Shown: positions 1 through 9,330, counted from the stretch's first letter. The stretch is 64,000 nt of DNA from Alishewanella jeotgali KCTC 22429 (GCF_000245735.1 NZ_AHTH01000009.1:1-64000); one strand, 5' to 3'. The notes: generated by a model not told the origin, from the sequence alone. Numbers and translations: made by a program.

Positions 1-2
1 TG

Positions 3-32
3 AAAAATGCCAGTCAATTGACTGGCATTTTT
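3..32. terminator. Bidirectional rho-independent terminator after the first TonB receptor
   Basis: A perfect inverted repeat (arms AAATGCCAGTC and GACTGGCATTT around AATT) is flanked by A and T runs, so it can terminate on either strand. It lies 16 bp beyond the stop codon of the minus-strand TonB receptor and should end that transcript. It may also serve a plus-strand gene outside the window. Confidence 0.85.
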
Positions 33-47
33 GATAGCAACTAATAA

Positions 48-3000
48 TTAGAAGCGGTAGCTCACACCCATTTTCAGTCTCCAGGTAGAGAACTGGTTGT
101 AGAACTTATCATAATTATTGGTATTGCTGGTCACGTTACCATAAACGTACTGGCCAGTTGTTGGGTTGATAGCGAAGTCAACCAACTGGATAGTACCAAA
201 ATCACTACCATAGACACGACCTTTTGAACTGTCTAACAGGTTCAGGAAGTTAGCGATAGTAAAGTAGAAAGTACCTTTATGACCCTCTAACAACCCTGGG
301 ATCTCCTGACGGAAGTTTAAGTCCAGAGTAGTGACCCACGGCGTAGTATGAGAACCCCGAGGTGCATAACCACCAGCATACTTATCCAAACCCAGCGCAT
401 TGATGGTATTGAAGAAGCTGGTGCGTGCAGCATCACTTAGGAACACAACGTTCGGATCGTTAGCTGTTGGAATATATACCAGTAACGCATTCGAAGTAGT
501 ACCCGGACTTAGCAGGTTATATGGGTTACCAAAACCTGTGCTGGTATTGAAAGTATTGTTATTACCATTCAGGAAGTAGGTAATTGGCTTACCTGAGCGA
601 CGCTCATAGAACATGTTCACATTGGTCTTATAGCCAGCAAAGAACTCATGCTCGTAGCCAAAATTAACCACAAAGCGATGCTCGGTTTCGAAAGCTGAAC
701 GACCAACCACGGCTTCGTTACGGTTGATAGTGGTATTAAAGCCATAGTTACTGGTTGCAGTTGAACTGGTGCTGGTATGGGAATCAGTGATGTCCTGATT
801 GGTATAAGAGGTAGTTACCCGAATACCGTTATCCCATGCCTTGCTCAGCATAGTGCTGAAAATTTTAGAACGCCCCTCTTTATCTGCATTAGTTAACATC
901 AAATCTCTTGGCGCCGCAGCGTTATATATAATACGCTGACCATCAGCCGTAAATCTTGACTCACGTCCAGTTAAACTTGCGTCAACCCAGAATGCAGTAT
1001 TTTCAGGCTTCTTATACATAAATTCCGTGGTCCACATTACATCATCAGCAATGTACGGAATATTAATCATATAGTCAGCTGCTAACTGGAAGCGCCAATC
1101 AGATGGCATCTTAAAGTTAGGATCAGTGAAGTTGGTATCGGCGAATACGGCTGAATTAGCAACTGCATCTTTAAACGCCTGCGGGACATCTTTGATATCT
1201 ACATTGTTTAGAGCAGAAGCCAATGGGCTGCTTGACGGGTTACGTACATCAAATTGTGCACGGCCAACACCAGGATTTGAGTAAGCGTTTGAAATCCAAA
1301 CAGTCGGCTGACCGCCTGAGAAACGACCAATACCACCACGAACTGTTAAATCGTCAGCGGCATCCCACTTAAAGCCAAAACGTGGCAGGAAAATATCCAG
1401 CCCATCCAGGTTCTCAGTGTTATCAAAGCCCGTGCGAGTCTTTGCTTGTTGGTTAAATACCGGGCGATCGTTTGAGGCCAGCATTTCATAGCGCAGACCG
1501 ATATCAATTTGCAGGCTATCAGTTACAAACCACTGATCGTGTACATATAAGGCGTGCTCATCCCGCACAAACTCAGCTGCAGCATCAGCTGGATTCAGGC
1601 TGGTTGCATTCTGATAGATCAGGCGTGAAGCACGACGCGCCTCAAAATCAGCCAAGCTGTCAAAAGTATATGAACCTTTAGTGTTCTGTAAGAACATATT
1701 AAAGATATCCAGACGCTTGAACTGATACCCGAAACTCAGGTTATGGTCACCCAACAGGTAGTCAGCATCGATCGCAACAATAGTCGATTTTTTGTTCAAC
1801 TCATTGGAGTGACGGGAGAAGTCAGAACCTAGACCAATGTTACTTGAGCCCACACCGATATTAACAGTGATATCGCCAAAGTCACTGAATGAAGCTTGAG
1901 TAGTCGGGTTATCAATATAGGTTACACTAAACTGAGTCGAGAAGTCAGGCGTCCAGTCAGAGTAAAGCTTAAACGCGTAGTTATTTAGTTCTTCAATACG
2001 ATTGTACCAGTGTGAAGATAAACGCAGGCGGTTAGCATTCGCTGTCGTATTAGCGGTTCTGTTACCTTTATTATACTGGTAAGTGAAAGCGGCACGGTGA
2101 TCCTGGCTAATGTTCCAATCCAACTTTACCAATAACTTTTTGTCATCAGTCACAGGTGTTAAATCCCAGGTACCTGCATCGACGCCATAGACATCACGGG
2201 CAATACGACGAACTTCATTATAATGAACCAGGTTGGCAACTGAGGTGTTAGCTGCACCGCTACCAGCTGGACCCCATTCGATTGGGGTATCAGCTTCATA
2301 AAACTCGTAGGAAACGAAATAGAACAATTTATCCTGCACTACTGCACCACCAGCAGTGGCGCCATAGGTAAACTCATCAAATTGCAACGGCCGCTCAACA
2401 CGGCCTTCTTTAGGAGTGCCTGCCCACTTGTCGCTTTGCTTTTCATACATTACCGAGCCAGTGAACTTGTTAGTACCTGAACGGGTAACAGCATTAATTT
2501 TAGCGCCCTGGAAACCACTATCTTTGGCGTTAAATGGCGATACATCGATAGTAATTTGGTCGATAGCATCTAATGAAATAGGTGAACGGGTAGTTGGATA
2601 ACCGTTAGCATTCAAACCAAAATCGTCGTTCTGGGCAATACCATCGATACTGATACTGTTAAAACGCGGGTTAGTACCGGCAACCACTAACTCGCCATCT
2701 TTGGCTGTTAGAACGGCCAGAGGGTTATTCCGCACGACATCCTTGATATCACGATCGAAGCTTGGCGTATTGGCGACATCATTAGCACTGAAGTAGCTGC
2801 TGCTACCAGTATTACCGGCCAAAATAGCAGTACCGGTAACGGCGATACGCTCAACCTGTTGTGCTTCTAACTCGGCATTAATCCGGAAAGATTCGCCAAG
2901 CGAAATAAAGATATTGTTATAAACCTTAGTACCCTGCGGGCTGGTAATGGTAATGGTGTAAGGGCCACCAACACGCAAACCTGAGCTGGCAAAAGCACCG

Positions 3001-3188
3001 CTCTGGTTAGTCGTGGCGACTGAACGAGTGCCTGACGGCACGTGTAAAATTTCAACTCTGGCGTTGGCAGCAACTTCACCTGTTGCAGTAACAACGTTAC
3101 CACGAATTGCAGAAGAGGTATCAGCAAATGCCATGTTGCTTACGCCGAGTGCGAGCGTAACAGCCATCGCTAAGTGTCTAATTTTCAT
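48..3188 (-). CDS. TonB-dependent receptor, Oar-like, with N-terminal carboxypeptidase-regulatory domain
   Basis: An outer-membrane TonB-dependent receptor of 1046 residues. Residues 1-22 form a signal peptide ending AFA. Residues about 27-105 are a CarboxypepD_reg-like beta-sandwich (SSAIRGNVVTATGEV...), typical of Oar-type receptors. A plug domain follows (about 120-240), then a long beta-barrel ending in an aromatic-terminated strand (MGVSYRF). The start is supported by an AGGTGAAA ribosome-binding site just upstream on the minus strand. Oar proteins are linked to protein or peptide export and uptake; the substrate here cannot be told from sequence. It is a single-gene unit with its own terminator at 3-32. 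The call as a receptor is firm, the Oar label fairly firm, the ligand unknown. Confidence 0.9.
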   Translation of the reverse strand: MKIRHLAMAVTLALGVSNMAFADTSSAIRGNVVTATGEVAANARVEILHVPSGTRSVATTNQSGAFASSGLRVGGPYTITITSPQGTKVYNNIFISLGESFRINAELEAQQVERIAVTGTAILAGNTGSSSYFSANDVANTPSFDRDIKDVVRNNPLAVLTAKDGELVVAGTNPRFNSISIDGIAQNDDFGLNANGYPTTRSPISLDAIDQITIDVSPFNAKDSGFQGAKINAVTRSGTNKFTGSVMYEKQSDKWAGTPKEGRVERPLQFDEFTYGATAGGAVVQDKLFYFVSYEFYEADTPIEWGPAGSGAANTSVANLVHYNEVRRIARDVYGVDAGTWDLTPVTDDKKLLVKLDWNISQDHRAAFTYQYNKGNRTANTTANANRLRLSSHWYNRIEELNNYAFKLYSDWTPDFSTQFSVTYIDNPTTQASFSDFGDITVNIGVGSSNIGLGSDFSRHSNELNKKSTIVAIDADYLLGDHNLSFGYQFKRLDIFNMFLQNTKGSYTFDSLADFEARRASRLIYQNATSLNPADAAAEFVRDEHALYVHDQWFVTDSLQIDIGLRYEMLASNDRPVFNQQAKTRTGFDNTENLDGLDIFLPRFGFKWDAADDLTVRGGIGRFSGGQPTVWISNAYSNPGVGRAQFDVRNPSSSPLASALNNVDIKDVPQAFKDAVANSAVFADTNFTDPNFKMPSDWRFQLAADYMINIPYIADDVMWTTEFMYKKPENTAFWVDASLTGRESRFTADGQRIIYNAAAPRDLMLTNADKEGRSKIFSTMLSKAWDNGIRVTTSYTNQDITDSHTSTSSTATSNYGFNTTINRNEAVVGRSAFETEHRFVVNFGYEHEFFAGYKTNVNMFYERRSGKPITYFLNGNNNTFNTSTGFGNPYNLLSPGTTSNALLVYIPTANDPNVVFLSDAARTSFFNTINALGLDKYAGGYAPRGSHTTPWVTTLDLNFRQEIPGLLEGHKGTFYFTIANFLNLLDSSKGRVYGSDFGTIQLVDFAINPTTGQYVYGNVTSNTNNYDKFYNQFSTWRLKMGVSYRF

Positions 3189-3562
3189 ATCGTTTTCACC
3201 TGGTAGTTGTGGGTTATGCTAAATCCGATTTAGTTTTTTGCACAGATAGTGTTCAATCGGGTATCCAAGCCTAAACGAAGATTATTTCACTTTCGTTACA
3301 GATACCAAATTATAGGAACTTATCTATAGTTATACTGTCAAAGGGCGTTCCCGTCATATTAGTGTAACATGTCTAATTTCTGATGCGAACAATAGCGCAG
3401 AAAATCAACGAAAAAAGTTCCATTTAATTTTATATTTTCTCACATCCCCCTCCCCTTTCCGCCACTTTGCAGACATAATCAGCTAGCCTGCCTGACCAAA
3501 GCTGGATCTTCTGCCCTCGACTGGCTATGCTGTTTGACCTTTTCGTTATAACGGGAACAGCA
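3189..3562. other. Divergent intergenic region between TonB receptor and secreted phosphatase-fold gene
   Basis: This AT-rich stretch must hold the promoters of both divergent genes. On the minus strand there is a TATAAT hexamer (3314-3309) and a TTGACA hexamer (3341-3336), but they are 21 bp apart, too far for a normal sigma70 pair, so I do not call a promoter. No RNA gene or repeat is evident. Confidence 0.4.
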
Positions 3563-4747
3563 ATGCTTCAACGCTTAATAGCCAAACTTTGGGTTGGCTT
3601 TTTTTTACTTAATAGTCAGGTGCTTATGGCTACGCAGCAAATCACTGTCGCTACCTTTAATGTCAGTATGGAAGCCGAGAACTACCTACCGCGAGGCGAA
3701 AGAGGCAGCAGCCAGATCTTGGTTGATATTCTGGCCAACGGCGACCACCCTCAGGTGAAAAATATTGCTGCCATTATTCAGCGGGTGCGGCCAGACATCC
3801 TGCTATTAAATGAATTTGACTATATTGCCGATCCGAAACAAGGTATCGAAGCCTTTATCAAAAACTATCTTAATCAACCACAAGCCGGCAGCCAGCCGAT
3901 TGATTACCCCTACTACTATTACAATACGGTCAATACTGGCCAACCCAGCCCGTTTGACCTGGATAATGATGGCACGGCGACAGGTGTAGGTGCCGATGCC
4001 TGGGGCTATGGCTTTTATCCGGGTCAGTACGGCATGGTGTTGCTGTCAAAATATCCGATCCAGAGCGAGCAGATCCGCACTTTCCAGCATTTTAAATGGC
4101 GTGACATGCCAGGACATAAAGTCACGTTAAAAGCTGACGGCTCCCCCTGGTATAGTGCCGAAGCCTGGCAACAACTGCCGCTGTCTTCAAAAGCCCATTG
4201 GGATATCCCGGTACTGATCAACGGTATCAGTGTACACCTGCTGACCAGCCATCCGACACCGCCGGTGTTTGACGGCCCGGAAAACCGCAACGGCAAACGC
4301 AATCATGATGAGATCCGATTCTGGGTAGATTATCTGCAACCAGCGCAAGCAGGTTATATCTATGATGACCGGGGCACAACAGGTGGTCTGGCCGCCGGTA
4401 GCCGCTTTGTGATTGTCGGTGATCTGAACGCCTCAGCGGAAGGAGAAGGCGATGCCATTCATAGCGGCATCTTGAGTTTGGTGCAGCATCCGCTGGTAAA
4501 CGGTAGCTTTGTCCCGACCAGTATCGGCGGCGCCGAACATAGCCCGGATCGTCCACACGCGGCCAGTCATACCGCCAGTTGGCGGATGCGGGCAGACTAT
4601 GTGCTGCCATCGAAGCAAGGCTTGAAGATTAAAGAAGGTGGAGTCTTCTGGCCGGCAAAAGCCGATGCCGACTATCCGTTAGTCGGCGCCCGTGATGCCA
4701 GCTCAGATCACCGGCTAGTTTGGCTAACCCTGCAGCTCACCGATTAG
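3563..4747 (+). CDS. Secreted endonuclease/exonuclease/phosphatase-family protein
   Basis: A protein of about 394 residues with the endonuclease/exonuclease/phosphatase (DNase I-like) fold. Visible motifs are the N-terminal TFNVSME strand, DILLLNEFDY (metal-binding Glu), VIVGDLNASAEG (GDLN motif) and a C-terminal SSDHRLVWL (catalytic Asp-His). I chose the ATG at 3563 because it gives a clean signal peptide (MLQRLIAKLWVGFFLLNSQVLMA); an in-frame ATG at 3527 would add 12 residues without improving it. It is probably exported to the periplasm or outside. The family cleaves phosphodiesters (nucleic acids, phospholipids, inositol phosphates), and similar proteins occur near phosphate-scavenging genes, but nothing nearby narrows the substrate. 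Confidence 0.8.
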   Translation: MLQRLIAKLWVGFFLLNSQVLMATQQITVATFNVSMEAENYLPRGERGSSQILVDILANGDHPQVKNIAAIIQRVRPDILLLNEFDYIADPKQGIEAFIKNYLNQPQAGSQPIDYPYYYYNTVNTGQPSPFDLDNDGTATGVGADAWGYGFYPGQYGMVLLSKYPIQSEQIRTFQHFKWRDMPGHKVTLKADGSPWYSAEAWQQLPLSSKAHWDIPVLINGISVHLLTSHPTPPVFDGPENRNGKRNHDEIRFWVDYLQPAQAGYIYDDRGTTGGLAAGSRFVIVGDLNASAEGEGDAIHSGILSLVQHPLVNGSFVPTSIGGAEHSPDRPHAASHTASWRMRADYVLPSKQGLKIKEGGVFWPAKADADYPLVGARDASSDHRLVWLTLQLTD

Positions 4748-4767
4748 CGCTTTAGCGCTTAATCGGT
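4739..4767. terminator. Hairpin shared by two convergent 3' ends
   Basis: An inverted repeat with arms ACCGATTAGCGC and GCGCTTAATCGGT (one bulged base, loop TTTA) spans the stop codons of both convergent genes (TAG at 4745-4747 on plus, TAA at 4754-4752 on minus). There is no T-run, so it may protect or process 3' ends rather than act as a classical terminator. Confidence 0.55.
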
Positions 4768-5828
4768 TGCACATGTACCGTGACCTCTTCCCGGTCATGG
4801 TACAGATGCCGCGCCTGCAGTTGGTATCGGAATCCCGCATCCTGCAACTGTTGCTCAAACGCAGCCAGCACTTCTTTTACCGTCTCGTAGCGTCTTTTCA
4901 TCGGTAGTTTCAGGTTAAAGATGGATTCCTGACACCAGCCCTGAATTAACCACTCCGCAATGCGCGCGGCAACGCGCTGCGGCTGCTCAATCATATCGCA
5001 AACCAACCAGTACACATTTTTCTTGGCGGGGACAAATTTGAAACCGTCCACCATCAGATGCTTCACCTGCCCCGTTCCCATTAGCGACTCAGCCATCGGA
5101 CCATTGTCGATAGCGGTAACCATCATACTGCGTTTTACCAACTGATAGGTCCAGCCACCAGGACAAGCACCTAAATCCACCGCTTGCATTCCTGGCGCGA
5201 GCCGGGTTTCCCATTCATCTTTCGGGATAAAGGTGATAAAGGCTTCTTCCAGCTTCAAAGTACTGCGACTGGGCGCTTCTGCAGGAAACTTCAGCCGCAT
5301 AATACCGTTTTCCAGCGCAGAGTTATTCTCCGGGTAAGACAATCCGAGGTAGCCGCTAGTGCCGCTTAACAAAAACAAGTGCAACACCGGCGCACGTTTG
5401 TGTTCTTTTTGCAGCATCACCCCAGCCTGACGCAAGGACTGGCGCAGTGGCACGGTCAGCTTGCGTGCAAGTGTCGATAACGTCTTGCCATCGTTCGTAT
5501 CGGGGAATTCCACCCGCAAGCTACCACAGCCGCTAAGTTCTTCCGCCAGTGCGGCCTGCAGTACGGGTGCGATCCGATCCTGAGCTGGCAGTTCCAGTTC
5601 GCCGCTTAGTAGCAATAACCACTGCCGGATAAAGATAAAGTGCTGAAAATCGAAATCGCGGTAAAAGCGCTGTAACGCTTCACTGTCATAGGCCTCAAAG
5701 ATCACAAAGGCGCTATTGGCTTTCAGTTTGCAAAAACCAAACACCGCAAAGGCTGCGGCCTGATCTTGCAGCTCAGCCGCCGCTTCTTTTTCAAAACCAG
5801 CCCGGCAATATACTAATAATTGTTTCAT
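4752..5828 (-). CDS. rlmM: 23S rRNA (cytidine-2498-2'-O)-methyltransferase RlmM
   Basis: RlmM methylates the 2'-OH of C2498 in 23S rRNA using S-adenosylmethionine. The 358-residue protein has an N-terminal THUMP-like region (to about 170) and a Rossmann methyltransferase domain with the SAM-binding motif VDLGACPGGWTYQL near residue 220. The K-D-K-E catalytic set typical of 2'-O-methyltransferases appears intact (Lys in FIPKDEW, Asp in VCDMIEQP, Lys in NLKLPMKRR, Glu in REEVTVHV). Length matches E. coli RlmM. The gene starts one base after the stop of the DUF423 gene, preceded by GAGAG. The order gcvA-ygdD-rlmM is the same as in enterobacteria, apart from one inserted hydrolase gene. Confidence 0.95.
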   Translation of the reverse strand: MKQLLVYCRAGFEKEAAAELQDQAAAFAVFGFCKLKANSAFVIFEAYDSEALQRFYRDFDFQHFIFIRQWLLLLSGELELPAQDRIAPVLQAALAEELSGCGSLRVEFPDTNDGKTLSTLARKLTVPLRQSLRQAGVMLQKEHKRAPVLHLFLLSGTSGYLGLSYPENNSALENGIMRLKFPAEAPSRSTLKLEEAFITFIPKDEWETRLAPGMQAVDLGACPGGWTYQLVKRSMMVTAIDNGPMAESLMGTGQVKHLMVDGFKFVPAKKNVYWLVCDMIEQPQRVAARIAEWLIQGWCQESIFNLKLPMKRRYETVKEVLAAFEQQLQDAGFRYQLQARHLYHDREEVTVHVQPIKR

Positions 5829-5829
5829 C

Positions 5830-6222
5830 TTACTCTCTATGCCAGCTTGTCTGGCGCCAGCTTGCGATGGCCAGAAGCAGCCAACCTAAAATAAAGCTCT
5901 GGCCACCCAGCGGGGCCAAAGCCGAAAAATGTAGCGGCAAGGCAAAAACGCCGCTTAGCAGTGTCCAACAAAACAGCCAGACACCCAGATGCCAACACAG
6001 TCTGACGGCCAATAACAGCTTCGTCGGCTGCCAGATATTTAACAGCAGCAAACCTAAAGCATGTAATGCCAACATGGCTAAAGCAGCCAATACCCGCCCG
6101 GTCGCCAGCTCCGTTAAGCTGCTTTGCCATAAATGCATCAGTGCTGCCGCAAGCGCCACTACTGCGCCGCCGTATAAAGCTGCCAGACTAGTACTTAACT
6201 TTAGCCAGAATTGCATCAACAC
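5830..6222 (-). CDS. ygdD: DUF423 family inner-membrane protein (YgdD-like)
   Basis: A 130-residue hydrophobic protein with about four predicted membrane helices (AALYGGAVVALAAALMHLW, VLAALAMLALHALGLLLL, LCWHLGVWLFCWTLLSGVFA, SFILGWLLLAIASW). The GGQSFILGWLLLA segment near the C-terminus is characteristic of the DUF423/YgdD family. The 5' end overlaps the 3' end of the upstream hydrolase gene by 35 bp, and the stop lies one base before rlmM, so the three are cotranscribed. Function is unknown. A second ATG two codons in is an equally possible start. Confidence 0.88.
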   Translation of the reverse strand: MLMQFWLKLSTSLAALYGGAVVALAAALMHLWQSSLTELATGRVLAALAMLALHALGLLLLNIWQPTKLLLAVRLCWHLGVWLFCWTLLSGVFALPLHFSALAPLGGQSFILGWLLLAIASWRQTSWHRE

Positions 6223-6811
6223 TCCCTCGGGTAAACTCAGCGGCCTGCACTATTAATTGGAGCTGGCTCAGGCCACTACTTTTAAGTGGCTGAAAATCGT
6301 GATCCGCTGTTTTTAACCAGTGCACAGTCACCTCAGGCCAAGCTGACATCAGCGCGCTCAGTTCAGCATAGTTGCCAAAGGGGTCCCGTTCGCCCTGCAT
6401 TATAACCAGCGGCCGGCTAAGCTCAGAAAAATGCCCGGTACGCCACTGTGCTTTGCGCGGTGGATGAAACGGATAACCATAGGCAAATACCGCCCGCACT
6501 GATTCGACTGCGGGCTCAGGCATAGCAGCCAGCAGCGACCCGACCCGCCCGCCCATTGATTTACCGCCAATAAACAGCGGCAAATCGTCACCCAGCGCCT
6601 TTATCGCGGCCGCTAACTCCGGCAGCAAACTGGCAACTTTAGGCGGCGGCACCGGCTTACCGAGCTCGCGTTTACGCTGCATATAAGCAAACTCGAACAG
6701 CACCACCTCTATCTGCTGTTGCTGCAGCGCTGCGGCTAGCTGCTGCATAAAAGCACTATCACAGCCGGCGCCGGCGCCATGGCAAAGTAATAACCTGGCC
6801 ACCGCTGTCAT
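6188..6811 (-). CDS. Alpha/beta hydrolase of the TEX30/KANSL3-like family
   Basis: A 207-residue cytoplasmic alpha/beta hydrolase. The N-terminal oxyanion strand is LLLCHGAGAGCDS, the nucleophile elbow is FIGGKSMGGRVGS (Ser in GKSMGG), an acidic residue follows VIMQGERDPFG, and the catalytic His is in KTADHDFQP. This pattern and size match bacterial proteins of the dienelactone-hydrolase-like TEX30/KANSL3 family. The substrate is unknown. It is inserted between gcvA and ygdD, genes that are directly adjacent in E. coli, and overlaps ygdD by 35 bp. Confidence 0.82.
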   Translation of the reverse strand: MTAVARLLLCHGAGAGCDSAFMQQLAAALQQQQIEVVLFEFAYMQRKRELGKPVPPPKVASLLPELAAAIKALGDDLPLFIGGKSMGGRVGSLLAAMPEPAVESVRAVFAYGYPFHPPRKAQWRTGHFSELSRPLVIMQGERDPFGNYAELSALMSAWPEVTVHWLKTADHDFQPLKSSGLSQLQLIVQAAEFTRGSVDAILAKVKY

Positions 6812-6861
6812 GGTAGCACTCGCACAGCAAATGTCAGCGATACCAGAGGATTAGCTCGCAT

Positions 6862-7800
6862 TTAATCATCCATTGCCACTGCATTGGTAAATTGCTGCTC
6901 GGCAAATTCGGCCTGCTCAGCGCTGACCATATCCAGCATCCATTGTCGGAACGCTGTGATCTTGCCAAGCTCGGTTTGACTCTCGCGACACACCAGATAG
7001 TAAGAGTCTTTACTGATCAGCACATGATTAAACGGTACGATCAGCCGGCCAGAGCTAATATCTGGCCGCGCTAGTACATTATGCGCCAAGGCTACGCCCT
7101 GACCATGAATCGCCGCCTGCAGCACCATCGAGGAATGACTAAAAATCGGCCCCTGATTAACATTAAAGTTTTTAAAACCCTGGGTAGTAAACCAGGCTTT
7201 CCAGGCACGGCGTGAGCCATCATGCAGCAGGTTATGAAAACGCAGATCGGTTGGCTCTTTCAGCGGTTTGCTGCCATTTAATAACAGCGGTGAACAAACC
7301 GGTAGTAAATATTCGGTATGTAATTTATCGGCATGCAGGTTTCGCCAGTTACCGCGACCATAATAAATGGCGACATCAACATCATCGGTCAGCGAGCCTT
7401 CATCCTGATCCACGGCCTTGATCCGCACGTCGATATCCGGATGCTGCTCACTAAACTGGTTTAACCGCGGCACCAGCCACTGAATGGCAAAGCTTGGCTG
7501 CAGGCTAACGGTCAAGGATCCCTTAGCACCACGCGCCAGCAATTTTTCGGTGGCTTCGTGTAGCTGCAAAAAGATCTCTTTAATATCGAGAAAATAGCTC
7601 TGCCCTTCTTCGGTTAGCAGCAAAGAGCGGTTTTTCCGCATAAAGAGTTTCAGCCCCAGATGATCTTCCAGTGCTTTGATCTGGTGACTAATCGCCGCCT
7701 GAGTCACATACAGCTCTTCGGCCGCCTTGGTAAAACTTAGATGCCGGGCAGCAGTTTCAAAAGCTTTTAATGCATTAAGCGGCGGTAAACGGCGGGCCAT
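6862..7800 (-). CDS. gcvA: LysR-type regulator GcvA (glycine cleavage regulator)
   Basis: GcvA is a LysR-family activator/repressor of the glycine cleavage operon. The protein (312 residues) starts RRLPPLNALKAFETAARHLSF and carries the winged helix-turn-helix at about 10-65 (FTKAAEELYVTQAAISHQIKALEDHLGLKLF), followed by a periplasmic-binding-like effector domain. Many GcvA-specific stretches are present, for example LLLTEEGQSYFLDIKEIF, YGRGNWRNL, LLPVCSPLLLNG and GPIFSHSSMVLQAAIHGQGVALAHNV. Its position upstream of ygdD and rlmM is the conserved GcvA context. No gcv operon lies in the window. Confidence 0.93.
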   Translation of the reverse strand: MARRLPPLNALKAFETAARHLSFTKAAEELYVTQAAISHQIKALEDHLGLKLFMRKNRSLLLTEEGQSYFLDIKEIFLQLHEATEKLLARGAKGSLTVSLQPSFAIQWLVPRLNQFSEQHPDIDVRIKAVDQDEGSLTDDVDVAIYYGRGNWRNLHADKLHTEYLLPVCSPLLLNGSKPLKEPTDLRFHNLLHDGSRRAWKAWFTTQGFKNFNVNQGPIFSHSSMVLQAAIHGQGVALAHNVLARPDISSGRLIVPFNHVLISKDSYYLVCRESQTELGKITAFRQWMLDMVSAEQAEFAEQQFTNAVAMDD

Positions 7801-7829
7801 AAGTCTCCGAAACGGGCGTAATACAGCGC

Positions 7830-8102
7830 TTAGTTAGCAGGTGGCGTATAGCCATCAAGCTGCACATCCTGCCCCTGGAACAAAAAGGCTTCCATCTGCT
7901 GCTCTAACAACTTGCGATGCTCAACATTCATCATATTCAGCTTTTTCTCGTTAATCAGCATCACCTGTTTTGCTTGCCACTGTGCCCAGGCTTCTTTGCT
8001 GATGTTGTCGAAAATTTTCTTACCCAGATCGCCCGGGTAGAACTGGAAATCCAATCCCGGCGCCTCTTTTTGCAGAAATTGGCAAAATACGGTACGGCTC
8101 AT
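7830..8102 (-). CDS. yggX: Probable Fe(2+)-trafficking / oxidative damage protection protein YggX
   Basis: A 90-residue protein of the YggX family, which takes part in iron trafficking and protection of Fe-S clusters from oxidation. The conserved start [41 protein letters not shown] contains the single family cysteine. The gene overlaps mutY by an ATGA start/stop junction, so translation is coupled. This pairing with MutY, itself an Fe-S enzyme, is conserved in gammaproteobacteria. Confidence 0.95.
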   Translation of the reverse strand: MSRTVFCQFLQKEAPGLDFQFYPGDLGKKIFDNISKEAWAQWQAKQVMLINEKKLNMMNVEHRKLLEQQMEAFLFQGQDVQLDGYTPPAN

Positions 8103-9187
8103 AATTTTTCCTTGCTTAGACTTAATGCAGCCAGCTGCTGCAGCAGGTTTTTTGCCGGGGCTGACAACCCCAGCTCAGGTATGGCGCTTATTGTATACCA
8201 GAGCGCGGCAGATTGCTCCTCTACCCGCGTCGGCAAGCTGGAAAGTTGCAGCCAAAGTGGATTGATCCATAAATGAAAATGGCTGAAGGTATGCCGAAAG
8301 GTCGCCAGTTCCGTTTGTTGTCGCACCGCCAGGCCCTGCAGCGCGATAAATTGCTCGCGCTCTGCGGCACTGGCAAATTCCAGAAAACCATATAAGCCGC
8401 CCCATAAGCCACTAGCCGGACGCGGCTTTAGCAACACCTGATCGGCTGCGGTTAACAGTAGCCAAAAACTTTGCTGCTCAGGTAAGGCTTTCTTTGGTTT
8501 TTTACCCGGATAACCTTGCTGCTCGCCCTTTAACGCCGCCTGACAATGCCGGGCCAGCGGACACTCGGCACAGCGCGGTTTACTGCGGCTGCAAAGCGAG
8601 GCGCCCAAATCCATCATCGCCTGATTAAACTGCTGAACTGTATCCTTAGGCGTATAGCGCTCTGCGAGTTGCCATAGCTGCTGCTCGACCTTTTTCTCGC
8701 CCGGCCAGCCGCTTACTGCGGCAAAACGACTCAGCACCCGCTTGCAGTTACCATCTAAAATCGGGTAGTGCTGTCCCAGCGACAACGACAGAATAGCGCC
8801 GGCGGTAGAACGCCCGACACCGGGCAGCGCCAATACTTGTGAAAATTCGGTTGGAAATTCGCCCTGATGCAGTTCGACGATCTGCCGTGCCGCCTGATGT
8901 AAATTACGCGCCCGCGCATAATAGCCAAGACCAGTCCAGTAGTGCAGCACCTCGTCGATTTGCGCAGCAGCCAGGGTTTTAACGTCCGGGAAACGGGCGA
9001 AAAAACGCTGAAAATAGGGTATTACTGTCACCACCTGAGTCTGCTGTAACATTACCTCCGAGAGCCAGGTTTTATAGGGGCTGGGCTGTTGCTGCCAGGG
9101 TAAATCTTTGCGGCCATGTTGCTGGTACCATGCTACCAACTGCTCACTAAACCAGGTATCAGTTTGCAAAAATACGACTCCTGCCAT
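8099..9187 (-). CDS. mutY: Adenine DNA glycosylase MutY
   Basis: MutY removes adenine mispaired with 8-oxoguanine or G. The 362-residue protein has the catalytic Glu in [12 protein letters not shown], the helix-hairpin-helix [12 protein letters not shown], the catalytic Asp in [12 protein letters not shown], and a 4Fe-4S cluster loop of C-X6-C-X2-C-X5-C spacing ([17 protein letters not shown]). The C-terminal 130 residues form the NUDIX-like 8-oxoG recognition domain. It is the first gene of a mutY-yggX operon. Its start codon lies only 10 bp from a palindromic repeat (9198-9251), so its 5' leader or promoter is likely to run through that repeat. Confidence 0.96.
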   Translation of the reverse strand: MAGVVFLQTDTWFSEQLVAWYQQHGRKDLPWQQQPSPYKTWLSEVMLQQTQVVTVIPYFQRFFARFPDVKTLAAAQIDEVLHYWTGLGYYARARNLHQAARQIVELHQGEFPTEFSQVLALPGVGRSTAGAILSLSLGQHYPILDGNCKRVLSRFAAVSGWPGEKKVEQQLWQLAERYTPKDTVQQFNQAMMDLGASLCSRSKPRCAECPLARHCQAALKGEQQGYPGKKPKKALPEQQSFWLLLTAADQVLLKPRPASGLWGGLYGFLEFASAAEREQFIALQGLAVRQQTELATFRHTFSHFHLWINPLWLQLSSLPTRVEEQSAALWYTISAIPELGLSAPAKNLLQQLAALSLSKEKL

Positions 9188-9197
9188 TGAAAAGTAC

Positions 9198-9251
9198 TAG
9201 GGCGTGTTGACGTTTGCTGCTTGTTTTTGCAGAAAACGTCAACACGCCCTA
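9198..9251. repeat. Short TA-flanked palindromic element (miniature copy of the 22844 element)
   Basis: Between flanking TA dinucleotides sits a hairpin with left arm GGGCGTGTTGACGTTT and a complementary right arm ending CAACACGCCC. The first 33 bases of the left side (9200-9232) are identical to the left end of the 269-bp element at 22844-23112, and the last 16 bases match that element's right end. It therefore looks like an internally deleted copy of the same mobile repeat. It sits in the divergent mutY/trmB promoter region. Confidence 0.75.
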
Positions 9252-9330
9252 ATTGTACCAGAGCCCGAGGTTGAGCTTGCTACCGTTTCCAAGGATAATA
9301 GCCAACTTATTTTTCAGATTGGAGCTTTGC

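Noticed and set aside
3309-3341. A sigma70 promoter for the first TonB receptor (TTGACA and TATAAT on the minus strand)
   Set aside because: The two hexamers are 21 bp apart, outside the usual 16-18 bp, so the match may be chance.
4227-4610. A 127-residue minus-strand frame with many Arg and Pro residues
   Set aside because: It overlaps the phosphatase-fold gene, whose motifs continue through this stretch; the composition is typical of an antisense shadow.
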